From: Acinetobacter lwoffii
GTDB lineage: Bacteria > Pseudomonadota > Gammaproteobacteria > Pseudomonadales > Moraxellaceae
DNA: 64,000 nucleotides
Assembly: GCF_029024105.1 (NCBI RefSeq)
Contig: NZ_CP118963.1
Location: forward strand, 2,728,001-2,792,000
Direction: 5' to 3'
Part shown: positions 1 to 9,186 of the stretch, piece after piece
How positions within the stretch are numbered: position 1 is the first letter of the stretch
How the letters are laid out: each line of letters begins with the position of its first letter
Position numbers and translations under genes: made by a program
The notes under the pieces: generated by a model
What the model was told of the DNA's origin: nothing
The model's input: the letters and a program-made list of their open reading frames with translations, nothing else
Databases searched by the model: none

Positions 1-1151
1 TACATGGTTTCCAGCAATGAATTTTCAAGAATTGAACGTAGACCACGCGCGCCTGTATTACGCTCAACTGCTTTCTTAGCCACTGCACGTAATGCCGATT
101 CTTCAAAGACCAGATCCACATCTTCCATATCAAACAGATGTTGATACTGACGGGTCAAGGCGTTCTTCGGCTCAGTCAGAATCTGCATCAGTGCTTCTTC
201 ATCCAACTCGTCCAAAGTGGCAATTACTGGCAAACGACCAATAAATTCTGGAATCAAACCAAATTTTACCAGATCAGTTGCTTCAACTTGACGGAACAAG
301 TCAGACAGCTTCTTGGTTTCATCTTTTTTACGCACTTCTGCAGTAAAGCCGATGCCACCTTTTTCCTGACGTTGCTGTACAATTTTCTCAAGTCCTGAGA
401 ATGCACCACCACAGATAAACAGGATGTTCGAGGTATCAATCTGAATGAATTCTTGCTGCGGATGCTTACGTCCACCTTGTGGCGGAATTGATGCAACCGT
501 ACCTTCAATCATTTTCAATAATGCTTGCTGAACACCTTCACCCGATACATCACGCGTGATGGATGGGTTTTCAGACTTGCGGGTAATCTTGTCGATCTCG
601 TCGATATAGATAATGCCCTTTTGCGCTTTTTCGACATCGTAATCGGCTTTTTGCAGTAGCTTCTGTACGATGTTTTCTACATCTTCACCCACATAACCGG
701 CTTCGGTCAGTGTCGTTGCATCTGCCATGGCAAATGGAACATCAAGAAGACGTGCCAGCGTTTGTGCAAGCAAGGTTTTGCCCGATCCTGTCGGACCAAC
801 CAACATAATATTACTTTTTGAAAGCTCGACTGAATCATCAGCTTTCTTGCCATTATTTTGCACTTTCAAGCGCTTGTAATGGTTATAAACCGCAACTGAC
901 AAGGTTTTTTTCGCGACGTCCTGACCAATCACATATTGATCCAAGGCCGCACGAATTTCATGCGGTTTCGGCAAAGGTCGATTGGCCCAGTCATTGGTTT
1001 CCACCTGCTGACTGGTTTGAACCAAATCTAAGCATACGTCCACACATTCGTTACAAATGTATGCGTCCTCGCCTGCAATCAGCTTCCCGACTTCAGACTG
1101 CGTTTTACCGCAAAATGAACAATGCTTTTGTCCTTGAGGATGTTCGGACAT
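1..1151 (-). CDS. clpX: ATP-dependent Clp protease ATP-binding subunit ClpX (3' end cut off by window)
   Basis: ClpX is the AAA+ unfoldase that recognises tagged or damaged cytosolic proteins and threads them into ClpP. I translated the strand directly: the protein starts MSEHPQGQKHCSFCGK and has the N-terminal zinc-binding domain with Cys11, Cys14, Cys33 and Cys36. It then shows the Walker A motif GPTGSGKT, the Walker B region IIYIDEIDKI, and the RKHPQQEF stretch typical of ClpX. About 383 codons are present; the family is usually about 420-440 residues, so roughly the last 40-50 residues lie outside the window. The start is 29 bp downstream of the clpP stop, so the two are probably co-transcribed. 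No frameshift or unusual residue was seen. Confidence 0.97.
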   Translation of the reverse strand, partial: MSEHPQGQKHCSFCGKTQSEVGKLIAGEDAYICNECVDVCLDLVQTSQQVETNDWANRPLPKPHEIRAALDQYVIGQDVAKKTLSVAVYNHYKRLKVQNNGKKADDSVELSKSNIMLVGPTGSGKTLLAQTLARLLDVPFAMADATTLTEAGYVGEDVENIVQKLLQKADYDVEKAQKGIIYIDEIDKITRKSENPSITRDVSGEGVQQALLKMIEGTVASIPPQGGRKHPQQEFIQIDTSNILFICGGAFSGLEKIVQQRQEKGGIGFTAEVRKKDETKKLSDLFRQVEATDLVKFGLIPEFIGRLPVIATLDELDEEALMQILTEPKNALTRQYQHLFDMEDVDLVFEESALRAVAKKAVERNTGARGLRSILENSLLETM

Positions 1152-1180
1152 ATTTACTCCACTATCTCAATCTTTAAAAC

Positions 1181-1786
1181 TTATGGACGTTTAGTTAAAA
1201 CTTCGTCCACAAGACCGTATTCTTTCGCTTGCTGAGCAGTCATAAAGTTGTCACGGTCTGTATCACGTGCAACTTTCTCGTAATCCTGACCGCTGTGTTC
1301 AGCCATTAAACGGTTTAAACGTTCTTTAATAAACAGGATTTCACGTGCATGAATTTCAATATCTGAAGCCTGACCACGGAAACCACCCAATGGCTGGTGA
1401 ATCATGACACGGGCATTTTCAAGGCAATAACGCTTGCCTTTGGTACCGGCATTCAGCAGGAACGCACCCATTGATGCTGCCTGACCCATGCAGTACGTTA
1501 CGACATCAGGTTTGATAAACTGCATGGTGTCATAAATCGCCATACCCGCAGTTACCGAACCGCCTGGTGAATTGATATATAGATGAATATCTTTATCTGG
1601 ATTTTCCGCCTCTAAAAACAACATTTGCGCAACGATCAGGTTCGCCATGTTGTCTTCAACTTCGCCCGTCATAAAAATTACACGTTCACGCAAAAGGCGT
1701 GAATAAATATCAAAAGAACGCTCACCACGAGAGGATTGTTCTACCACCATTGGCACTAAAGCGTTTTCAATCGTTGGAACATACAT
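1181..1786 (-). CDS. clpP: ATP-dependent Clp protease proteolytic subunit ClpP
   Basis: Serine peptidase that forms the double-ring proteolytic chamber served by ClpX or ClpA. The 201-residue length is normal. The catalytic triad is visible: Ser105 in GQAASMGA, His130 in MIHQPLGG and Asp179 in TDRDNFM. The oxyanion-loop motif INSPGGSV lies near residue 71. The gene sits between tig (upstream, with its own terminator) and clpX (downstream, 29 bp away), the standard gammaproteobacterial order. Codon use matches its neighbours. Confidence 0.98.
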   Translation of the reverse strand: MYVPTIENALVPMVVEQSSRGERSFDIYSRLLRERVIFMTGEVEDNMANLIVAQMLFLEAENPDKDIHLYINSPGGSVTAGMAIYDTMQFIKPDVVTYCMGQAASMGAFLLNAGTKGKRYCLENARVMIHQPLGGFRGQASDIEIHAREILFIKERLNRLMAEHSGQDYEKVARDTDRDNFMTAQQAKEYGLVDEVLTKRP

Positions 1787-1940
1787 ACGTTTATTTATTC
1801 CTAAATTTTTTGTGACCTAACCCATAATCACAATATGAGGGATAATCACTGAAATTGCAAAAAATTCGCCAACAAATCCATTATATTTTTTGCATTAGTT
1901 TTGTGAAAAACAGAAATGCTTTTTTCAGGCATCAATATGA

Positions 1941-1968
1941 AAAAAAGGCGCATTAAGCGCCTTTTTTA
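1941..1968 (-). terminator. Rho-independent terminator of tig
   Basis: An inverted repeat (AAAAAAGGCGC / GCGCCTTTTTT) lies 13 bp beyond the tig stop codon. On the minus strand it is a GC-rich stem followed by a T tract. It separates tig from the clpP-clpX transcription unit. Confidence 0.85.
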
Positions 1969-1980
1969 TCGAAAGCTAAA

Positions 1981-3312
1981 TTAGCCTTGTTGACGAGCTT
2001 GCTGCTCTTTCAATAAGTCTTCATAGCTTACAGTCGCATCAGTTACTTTAGCAGAAGCCAAAATGTAATCAACAACTTGGTCTTCTAGTACAACTGCTTC
2101 GATTTGGGCACGTTGTTGCGCATCGTTTTTGAAGTATTCAATTACTTCGTTTGGATCTTCATAAGAAGAAGCCATGTCTTCGATGTACGCTTCAACGCGT
2201 GCAGCATCTACTTCAATTTTCGCATCAGCTAAAACACGGCTTACAAGTACGCCAAGTTTTACAGATTTTTCAGCTTGTTCTTTGAACAATTCGTCTGGAA
2301 GCATGCTTGAATCAAATGCTTTCGCACCTTGAGCACCAAACTGCTGTGTGAACTGCTGGATCATTTGTTGACGTTGACGGTCAATTTCTTGAGCAAGCAT
2401 AGCAGCTGGAAGTTCAACTTCGTTTGCAGCTACAAGTGCATCGAAAGTCGCGCCTTTAACCTGGTTGCGAAGGCCATTCTTCACTTCACGTTCCATGTTT
2501 TTACGAACGTCAGCTTTTAACTTCTCAACGCCTTCTTCTTCAGATACACCGAAGATTTTCAGGAATTCAGCATCGATTTCTGGAAGTTTTTGCTTTTCAA
2601 CAAGCTTCACAGTGATTTTGAATTGAGCTTGTTTACCAGCAAGGTTTTCAGCTTGGTAGTCTTCAGGGAAAGTTACATCAATCACTTTCTCTTCGCCTTT
2701 CTTCATACCAACGATACCGTCTTCGAAGCCAGGGATCATACGACCAGAACCAAGTACTAGTTTGAAGTCTTCTGCAGAACCGCCTTCAAATTTTTCGCCG
2801 TCGATTGAACCTTCAAAATCAAAAGTTACTTGCATGTCTTTTTTAGCCATGCCTTTTGTTTCAGCCCAAGCAGCACGTTGTTTTTGAAGATTTTCAATCA
2901 TCTTCTCAACGTCTTTGTCATTTACTTCAGCTGCTTTACGCTCAACTTCCAAACCGTCGAATTTCACTTCGATTTCTGGATAAACTTCAACAGTCGCTGT
3001 ATATACCAGCGCGTCGTCTTTCATTTCAGTTTTTTCGATGTTTGGCATGCCCACAGCATTGATTTTTTCTTGCTGGATCGCTTCGAAAACTGTGTCACGA
3101 ATAATATCGTTTACTACTTCTTGGTAGATACCCGCGCCGTATTCACGACGAACTACGTTTACAGGCACTTTACCTGGACGGAAGCCGTTGATCTTCGCAG
3201 TTTTAGCAGTGCGCTTTAAACGAGCTTCAAATTGCTCATTAATACGGCTCGTCGGTACAGAAACATTTAAACGACGGGCAACGCCCGAAACCGCTTCAGA
3301 AGTTACTTGCAT
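1981..3312 (-). CDS. tig: Trigger factor, ribosome-associated chaperone
   Basis: Trigger factor binds at the ribosomal exit tunnel and shields nascent chains; it is also a peptidyl-prolyl isomerase. The protein is 443 residues, the usual size. It has the N-terminal ribosome-binding domain with the signature NGFRPGKVP near residues 42-50, corresponding to the GFRxGKxP loop. The central FKBP-type PPIase domain spans about 155-240 (VTFDFEGSIDGE, MIPGFEDGIVGM, VTFPEDYQ), followed by a helical C-terminal domain. It is divergent from the pirA-like receptor gene, with a 266-bp shared spacer. Confidence 0.98.
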   Translation of the reverse strand: MQVTSEAVSGVARRLNVSVPTSRINEQFEARLKRTAKTAKINGFRPGKVPVNVVRREYGAGIYQEVVNDIIRDTVFEAIQQEKINAVGMPNIEKTEMKDDALVYTATVEVYPEIEVKFDGLEVERKAAEVNDKDVEKMIENLQKQRAAWAETKGMAKKDMQVTFDFEGSIDGEKFEGGSAEDFKLVLGSGRMIPGFEDGIVGMKKGEEKVIDVTFPEDYQAENLAGKQAQFKITVKLVEKQKLPEIDAEFLKIFGVSEEEGVEKLKADVRKNMEREVKNGLRNQVKGATFDALVAANEVELPAAMLAQEIDRQRQQMIQQFTQQFGAQGAKAFDSSMLPDELFKEQAEKSVKLGVLVSRVLADAKIEVDAARVEAYIEDMASSYEDPNEVIEYFKNDAQQRAQIEAVVLEDQVVDYILASAKVTDATVSYEDLLKEQQARQQG

Positions 3313-3498
3313 GGCTTCCTCTATATATTAGGTTATAACAGGTTTATAAAAATGTGCCACATTATATGACAACATTTAAGGATATACAAAAAATACGCGC
3401 GAGTTCCAGTTTTTAAGCCCTTTTTTCACTTGAATTGCCACCTTTCCAGATACCTAGTCAACCCAATTTAAATAGAGAAAATGTATATTTTTATTGCA

Positions 3499-3517
3499 AA
3501 TGATAAATACTATCATT
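3499..3517 (+). promoter_or_regulatory. Fur-box-like operator upstream of the pirA-like receptor
   Basis: The 19-bp sequence AATGATA-AATAC-TATCATT is a perfect 7-bp inverted repeat resembling the Fur consensus core TGATAATNATTATCA. It lies 62 bp before the receptor start codon, in an AT-rich promoter region. Repression by Fur when iron is plentiful is an inference from the motif and the gene's function. Confidence 0.7.
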
Positions 3518-3578
3518 AATATCCAGTTTCTTATTTGAGCAACAATACTAATTTATTCTTCGGTTCGGGAATCTGGTC

Positions 3579-5834
3579 ATGCATAGTTTTAGTCTTCGTC
3601 CACTTACATTGGCAATTCTTGGGGTTACAGCAACATCTACTTTTGCAGAGACTGTGAACGAGACAGCGACTCCTACAACAACACATCAAATGTCTACGAT
3701 TGTGGTTTCAGCGGCGGGTTTTGAACAAGATATTAAAAATGCGCCTGCTTCAATTAGTGTAGTAACCGCAGAAGAATTAAAGAAAAAAGGTATTACCAGT
3801 ATTGCAGATGCGCTCAGTGAAGTACCAGGTGTCGACGTACGAAATGGCCAAGGCAAAACTGGTGGTTTAAATATCCAAATGCGTGGTCTGAATCAATCTT
3901 ACACTCTTATTTTGATCGATGGTCAGCGTCAGAATACTTCTGGTTCAATTGGTCCAAATGGTTTTGGTGAATTTAGTACAAGCTTTATGCCACCATTAGC
4001 TTCTATTGAACGTATTGAAGTCATTCGTGGTCCTATGTCTACCCTTTATGGTTCTGATGCCATGGGCGGTATCATTAATATTATTACCAAGAAAGTTGCA
4101 TCAGAATGGAATGGTAACGTTTCTGTTGAACAGAATATTCAAGAAAATTCTGATATTGGTAATAACTGGAAAACCAGTGCAGTTGTTAATGGTCCAGTGA
4201 TTCAAGATAAACTTGGTATACAAGTACGTGGCGAGTTTTTCCACCGCGATCAATCAGATCGACTTGTTACCCCCGCAAAAACTATTGATGAAGGTAGCCA
4301 AGGTCGTGACCCACGTACAGTAGAAGCAAATAATTATGCTGTGGGTACAAAACTTACGCTAAATGTAAATGATAATGTCTCTACTTGGGTAGACTTTGAT
4401 CATGCTAAACAACGTTTTGATAATAGTGATGCCCGTTTAGGTGAACTTTACGAATTCAACCGTACGACAGGTTTACCATCAGGAATTGGTTCATATAAAG
4501 ACGAGATCAAATTCTTAAGAGATCGTATTTCTGCAGGTGTAGATGCTGAGCTTAGCTTAGGTCAATGGAAAACATTTGCAAACTATGTTTCTTCTAAACA
4601 AGAAGGCCGTCGTCTTCCAAAAGGAAATGTACCTGAATACAATTATTATTCAGATGGTACACAAGATCGTATTTTAGAAAATAAAGACCTAACCGTTGAT
4701 TCTCGTATTATTTCAACACTTGGCAACCATAAACTTACAGCTGGTGTTGAATATAAAGATGGTGAAACCATCGATAACTCAGCAGGTAATGGAGTTGCTT
4801 TTAAACAAGATTCTTGGTCTGTGTTCGCTGAGGATGAATGGAATCTAACGGATTCTCTTGCATTCACTTTCGGTGGTCGCTACGAAGACCATAGTGCTTT
4901 TGGTGGTCACTTTACACCTCGCGCATATTTAGTTTGGAACACCAATGATCAGTTGATTTTAAAAGGTGGTATAAGTACTGGCTATAAAGTTCCAACAGCG
5001 AATGACCTTCATAATGGAATCAATGGTTTTAGCTCACAAGGCCGAAACGTGACTTTGGGCAACCCAGATCTTAAGCCTGAAGAAACCACAAACTATGAAC
5101 TTGGTTTCGTTTACGACAACTTGTCTAATTTCTCTTTAGCTACCACTGCGTTCTTTACTCAGTTTAAAGATATTATCATCAGTGATGCACGCGTCGTTGA
5201 AAACTGTTTATGGGCAGGTCGCCCAACAGGACAAGCACCTGCAAACAACTGCATGACTGTAGGCAGTTTTGATAATCAGCAAAACTTTAGCTTTAAAGGC
5301 AATGCAGGCGAAGCTGAAAGCTACGGTGTGGAACTTAGTGCTAAATATGAAATTTCTCCAAGCTTTGATGTAAAAGCAAACTATACTTGGTTAGAGTCTG
5401 AAATTACCGAAGGTGAAAATAAAGGTAATCCTATTGAAAATACACCTCGTCACGCTTTGAACTTCACAGGAACTTGGTATGTGAATGATAAGTTCACTAC
5501 CTGGTTAGAAGCTGAATATAAATCTGACCGTGTACGTTTCATAGATCCTGATTTAAGCGATGTCAATGTAAGTCGTGAAATTGATGCTGTCGGCAATAAG
5601 TTAAAAGCCTATGAGCTATTTAATTTAGGTGCATCTTATAAAGTCAACAATCAAGTTACTGTTTCAGGTCGTGTGAATAACTTATTGAACAAAGACTTTG
5701 GCGACTATAAGTCATTTATTAATAGTGATAACGAAGTTGAAAATGCTTTCCTATATACTAAAACGACGAGTGGTTTAGCGGGTACTTATATTCCAGGCCG
5801 TAACTACTGGTTATCTGTTTCATACGACTTCTAA
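3579..5834 (+). CDS. pirA: TonB-dependent catecholate siderophore receptor, PirA/FepA-like
   Basis: Outer-membrane receptor that imports ferric catecholate siderophores using TonB energy. The 751-residue protein has a signal peptide (residues 1-23, cleavage after STFA). A plug domain at about 40-175 contains the FepA/PirA-type motifs DALSEVPGVDVR, MRGLNQSYTLILIDGQR, IERIEVIRGPMSTLYGSDAMGG and NIITKK. A 22-strand barrel follows, ending in the terminal aromatic residue YDF expected for BAM insertion. It is preceded by a Fur-like operator and followed by a strong terminator, so it is likely monocistronic and iron-repressed. The choice of PirA rather than BfnH or another FepA relative rests on overall resemblance and on linkage to piuA/piuC; the exact ligand is not decided by sequence. 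Confidence 0.85.
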   Translation: MHSFSLRPLTLAILGVTATSTFAETVNETATPTTTHQMSTIVVSAAGFEQDIKNAPASISVVTAEELKKKGITSIADALSEVPGVDVRNGQGKTGGLNIQMRGLNQSYTLILIDGQRQNTSGSIGPNGFGEFSTSFMPPLASIERIEVIRGPMSTLYGSDAMGGIINIITKKVASEWNGNVSVEQNIQENSDIGNNWKTSAVVNGPVIQDKLGIQVRGEFFHRDQSDRLVTPAKTIDEGSQGRDPRTVEANNYAVGTKLTLNVNDNVSTWVDFDHAKQRFDNSDARLGELYEFNRTTGLPSGIGSYKDEIKFLRDRISAGVDAELSLGQWKTFANYVSSKQEGRRLPKGNVPEYNYYSDGTQDRILENKDLTVDSRIISTLGNHKLTAGVEYKDGETIDNSAGNGVAFKQDSWSVFAEDEWNLTDSLAFTFGGRYEDHSAFGGHFTPRAYLVWNTNDQLILKGGISTGYKVPTANDLHNGINGFSSQGRNVTLGNPDLKPEETTNYELGFVYDNLSNFSLATTAFFTQFKDIIISDARVVENCLWAGRPTGQAPANNCMTVGSFDNQQNFSFKGNAGEAESYGVELSAKYEISPSFDVKANYTWLESEITEGENKGNPIENTPRHALNFTGTWYVNDKFTTWLEAEYKSDRVRFIDPDLSDVNVSREIDAVGNKLKAYELFNLGASYKVNNQVTVSGRVNNLLNKDFGDYKSFINSDNEVENAFLYTKTTSGLAGTYIPGRNYWLSVSYDF

Positions 5835-5851
5835 TATAAAAGTCATGATTC

Positions 5852-5877
5852 AAAACCCTGCTTCGGCAGGGTTTTTT
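5852..5877 (+). terminator. Rho-independent terminator of the pirA-like gene
   Basis: Stem AACCCTGC / GCAGGGTT with a TTCG tetraloop followed by six Ts, 18 bp after the receptor stop codon. Confidence 0.92.
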
Positions 5878-6091
5878 ATCACTCAATGAGTACTCCATGA
5901 AACCTCCCTAATTTGTGCCCTTTTATAAACATCATTATTCTCAATAAAAAGCCAGCAATCCGCTTTCTTTATCAATACTAAATAAAATCAAAAACTTAAA
6001 TACTTATTGTTATATCATTACATTTAAAATCTCATTTAATATTTTCTTAAAGATCATGAATTCCCATGACAAAAGGATAAAAATAAAAACA

Positions 6092-6111
6092 AGAATCATT
6101 ATTATTCTCAT
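6092..6111 (+). promoter_or_regulatory. Fur-box-like operator upstream of piuA
   Basis: The sequence AGAATCATTATTATTCTCAT (reverse complement ATGAGAATAATAATGATTCT) matches the alternating GA-rich/AT-rich pattern of Fur sites (AATGAGAATnATTATC-type) and lies about 30 bp before the piuA start codon. The symmetry is imperfect, so the call is less certain than for the site upstream of pirA. Confidence 0.6.
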
Positions 6112-6142
6112 ACTTTTTTAATATTCATTTTCTAGGTTTAAC

Positions 6143-8431
6143 ATGACCTTCATTAAAACACGTAAAAAAATCGTTTCCTCTGCAATTGTTTCATCTTTAT
6201 CAATGGTGGCTGGATCTGCGATGGCAGAAGAACAGGTGATCCAGTTAGAGACTATTCATCAAGAGGTTAGAGCTGAACAAGCACCTGGCTTAAAAGTAAA
6301 CAAATCTGCAAACAGCAAATTTGTAGCGCCTTTACTCGATACCCCTAAGTCAGTTTCGGTCATTTCAAAACAGTTAATTGAAGATACACAAGTCACTACC
6401 TTAAGTGATGCCTTGCGTACAGTTCCGGGGATTACCTTGGGCGCAGGTGAAGGTGGCAATCCAAACGGTGATCGTCCTTTTATTCGGGGTTATAATTCTG
6501 AAAGCTCGATGTATGTAGACGGCGTACGCAACGCCACTTCACAGAACCGTGAAATGTTTGCTGTCGAACAGGTTGAAGTCACCAAAGGTTCTGCATCTGC
6601 TATGGGCGGTGCAGGAACGACTGGTGGTAGTATCAACATGATTTCTAAAGTTGCTAAAGCGGGTGACTTTCTAGAAGGTTCTGTCGCGGGTGGTACTGAC
6701 AACTATCAACGCATAACCTTGGATGGCAATAAAGATTTTGGAAATGGTATAGCAGCACGTGTGGCCGTGATGGGTCACCATAATGAAAAAGCTGGCCAGA
6801 AAAATGGTGCCGAATATAAACGTGCCGGTATTGCACCGAGTATTGTATTTGGTCTGGACACTCCTACCCGCGCGACTTTAAGTTATTACTATTTAAAAAC
6901 CGATGACACACCTGATTCAGGTATTCCTTATAACAATCCATTTGCGCTCACAAATGCAAATGTAGGATTGAATGGCAACGGCAAGCCAATTGATATTAAA
7001 CAAGGTCAATACTATGGCTGGAAAGATCGTGACTTCCAGAAACAGGAAAATCAGTCAGGAACGCTTAAATTAGAACATGATCTGACGGACAACTTAACCA
7101 TTAGCAATACCGCAGTGTATAACACGTCTAAAAATGATTACCTGTGGACTAACCCGGATGACTCAAGAGGCAACTTCTTACTGAATGGAAATGTCTGGGC
7201 ACGTGCCAACTCACGTGTGGCAGATACTGATGCTTTTACCGACCAACTTGCTTTAACCGGTAAATTTAATACCGGTATGCTTAAACATAGTTTTAATCTA
7301 GGTGCCGAATATTCAGACCAAGAAACTGACCGTACCCAATACATTATTGATGGGGTTAACGCTACAGGTAATGTACACAATGCCTGTAACGCTGGTGATA
7401 TTACTTCGGGCTGGTGTACTTCGGTACAAAACCCAAACCGTGGGCCATGGACAGGTACATTAAGTACCAATGGTGCCGACCAGTACAATATTCAAAGCAA
7501 ATCAAAGTCTGTTTATTTCCTGGATAGTATTGAATTCACCCCTCAGTGGCTTTTAGATTTAGGCGTACGTTGGGATCACTACTCAACTGAGCAAACCATG
7601 CTTGCAGGTCGTTTTAATACTACGACTCCAGCAGGAACAATTGTTAAACTTGAAAATGATAAAGACTTTATCAACTATCAAGCTGGCCTGACCTTTAAAC
7701 CTGTTGAAAATGGCAGTATCTATGCAAGTTATGCAACATCTGCAAATCCAGTCGGCGTAGATGGTGGCGATGGCTCTGAAGGGATTACTGCTGCAATAAA
7801 TAATCTTAAACCTGAAGAAGTCCGGACCATGGAGTTAGGAACTAAATGGGATGTACTCAATGACAAACTTAATCTGACTGCAGCTATTTTCCGCACGGAA
7901 AAAACCAATACTCGTGCGACCGGAGATGATGGCACCACAAGTAATATTGGTGAAACTCGTGTCGATGGTATTGAGCTTGGTGTAAATGGCAACATCACGG
8001 ATAAATGGGCTATATCTGCGGGTTATACTTATTTAGACAGTGAAATGATTGATGGTGGATTTGTAAATACTGCCGCTACAGGTCAACCTGCTGTATATGC
8101 GCCAAATCCTAGCAATGGGAACCAAGTTCAAAACGTCGCGAAAAACAGTGCAACCCTTTGGACTACTTATGCAGTAACTCCTGCTTTAACTCTAGGTGCT
8201 GGTGCCGTCGCAATGGACAAAGTCTATGGTAATGCTACTAATACCAAGTTTGTACCGGGCTATGTTCGCTATGATGCCATGGCACGTTATAACGTGAATA
8301 AAAACGTTGATTTACAATTGAACGTCAACAACCTGTCTGATGAACGTTACTTCACTAAAGCCTATTCATCTCATTATGCGACCGAAGCAGAAGGCCGTAG
8401 CGCAGTGCTGGCAGTCAACTTTAAATATTAA
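6143..8431 (+). CDS. piuA: TonB-dependent catecholate siderophore receptor, PiuA/Fiu-like
   Basis: Outer-membrane receptor for monomeric catecholate iron complexes; PiuA/Fiu homologues are also known uptake routes for catechol-conjugated cephalosporins. The protein is 762 residues. The signal peptide is residues 1-28 (cleavage after GSAMA). The plug has the Fiu/PiuA-type motifs LLDTPKSVSVISKQLIED, ALRTVPGITLGAGEGGNP, FIRGYNSESSMYVDG and VEVTKGSASAMGGAGTTGG. The barrel ends in a terminal aromatic residue (NFKY). piuC follows 71 bp downstream on the same strand, the arrangement seen in Pseudomonas and Acinetobacter. A Fur-like site lies just upstream. Confidence 0.88.
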   Translation: MTFIKTRKKIVSSAIVSSLSMVAGSAMAEEQVIQLETIHQEVRAEQAPGLKVNKSANSKFVAPLLDTPKSVSVISKQLIEDTQVTTLSDALRTVPGITLGAGEGGNPNGDRPFIRGYNSESSMYVDGVRNATSQNREMFAVEQVEVTKGSASAMGGAGTTGGSINMISKVAKAGDFLEGSVAGGTDNYQRITLDGNKDFGNGIAARVAVMGHHNEKAGQKNGAEYKRAGIAPSIVFGLDTPTRATLSYYYLKTDDTPDSGIPYNNPFALTNANVGLNGNGKPIDIKQGQYYGWKDRDFQKQENQSGTLKLEHDLTDNLTISNTAVYNTSKNDYLWTNPDDSRGNFLLNGNVWARANSRVADTDAFTDQLALTGKFNTGMLKHSFNLGAEYSDQETDRTQYIIDGVNATGNVHNACNAGDITSGWCTSVQNPNRGPWTGTLSTNGADQYNIQSKSKSVYFLDSIEFTPQWLLDLGVRWDHYSTEQTMLAGRFNTTTPAGTIVKLENDKDFINYQAGLTFKPVENGSIYASYATSANPVGVDGGDGSEGITAAINNLKPEEVRTMELGTKWDVLNDKLNLTAAIFRTEKTNTRATGDDGTTSNIGETRVDGIELGVNGNITDKWAISAGYTYLDSEMIDGGFVNTAATGQPAVYAPNPSNGNQVQNVAKNSATLWTTYAVTPALTLGAGAVAMDKVYGNATNTKFVPGYVRYDAMARYNVNKNVDLQLNVNNLSDERYFTKAYSSHYATEAEGRSAVLAVNFKY

Positions 8432-8444
8432 TTCAATGCAACCG

Positions 8445-8476
8445 CATAGCCTCCTGATGGGGGCTATGTTATTTTT
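8445..8476 (+). terminator. Hairpin with T-rich tail between piuA and piuC
   Basis: CATAGCC pairs with GGCTATG around a short G/C-rich loop region, followed by TTATTTTT. It looks like a weak intrinsic terminator or an RNA-stabilising hairpin. It could reduce piuC expression relative to piuA, since no separate promoter for piuC is obvious in the remaining 26 bp. Confidence 0.5.
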
Positions 8477-8502
8477 AAAATACGATTATTCAGGGGTTTC
8501 CA

Positions 8503-9186
8503 GTGCTGCATCATATTCCAAATGTACTGAGCAAAGAACAGGTGCAATATTTCCGTGAGGAGATGAATAAGATTGAGTGGGTCAATGGCAAGGTTACCGC
8601 AGGTACACTCTCTGCAACGGTGAAACAGAATCAGCAACTGCCTGAAGATCATTCCCTGACCCAGCATTTAAGCACGATCATTCTTGAATCTCTGGGACAG
8701 CATGCTTTGTTTTTATCGGCGGCGATTCCGCTGGATATCATTCCCCCGCTTTTTAACCGCTATGAAAATAATGAAGCTTTCGGCTTTCATGTCGACAATT
8801 CGATTCGTCGTATTCGCGGCAGCAATGAACGCCTTAGAACGGATTTATCCTGTACGGTTTTCTTGAGTGAACCTGAAGAATACGTCGGTGGTGAACTGGT
8901 GGTCGAAGACACTTACGGTTATCACGAAGTAAAATTGCCTGCCGGTGATATGATTCTGTATCCATCCACCAGCCTGCATGAAGTCACCCCGATCACTTCC
9001 GGTTGTCGAATTGCTTCATTTTTTTGGGTACAAAGCATGATCCGTGATGATGCAGAACGGCATATGCTGTTTAATCTGGATCAGAGTATTCAAAACCTGA
9101 GAATGCAGCTGGGCGATCAGCATGCAGAGGTCATGAAACTGACCAATCTGTATCATAATTTAATGCGTAAATGGGCTGAACTTTAA
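8503..9186 (+). CDS. piuC: Fe(II)/2-oxoglutarate-type hydroxylase PiuC/YbiX
   Basis: PiuC belongs to the PKHD-type Fe(II)-dependent dioxygenases encoded next to Fiu/PiuA receptors; it is presumed to help process the imported siderophore in the cytoplasm, with substrate not established. The 227-residue protein shows the iron-binding HxD motif in FGFHVDNS, the distal His in SLHEVTPI and the following Arg of GCRIASFFW that would bind 2-oxoglutarate. Start codon is GTG at 8503, preceded by the ribosome site AGGGGT; no upstream in-frame ATG fits. It is probably read through from piuA. Confidence 0.92.
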   Translation: MLHHIPNVLSKEQVQYFREEMNKIEWVNGKVTAGTLSATVKQNQQLPEDHSLTQHLSTIILESLGQHALFLSAAIPLDIIPPLFNRYENNEAFGFHVDNSIRRIRGSNERLRTDLSCTVFLSEPEEYVGGELVVEDTYGYHEVKLPAGDMILYPSTSLHEVTPITSGCRIASFFWVQSMIRDDAERHMLFNLDQSIQNLRMQLGDQHAEVMKLTNLYHNLMRKWAEL

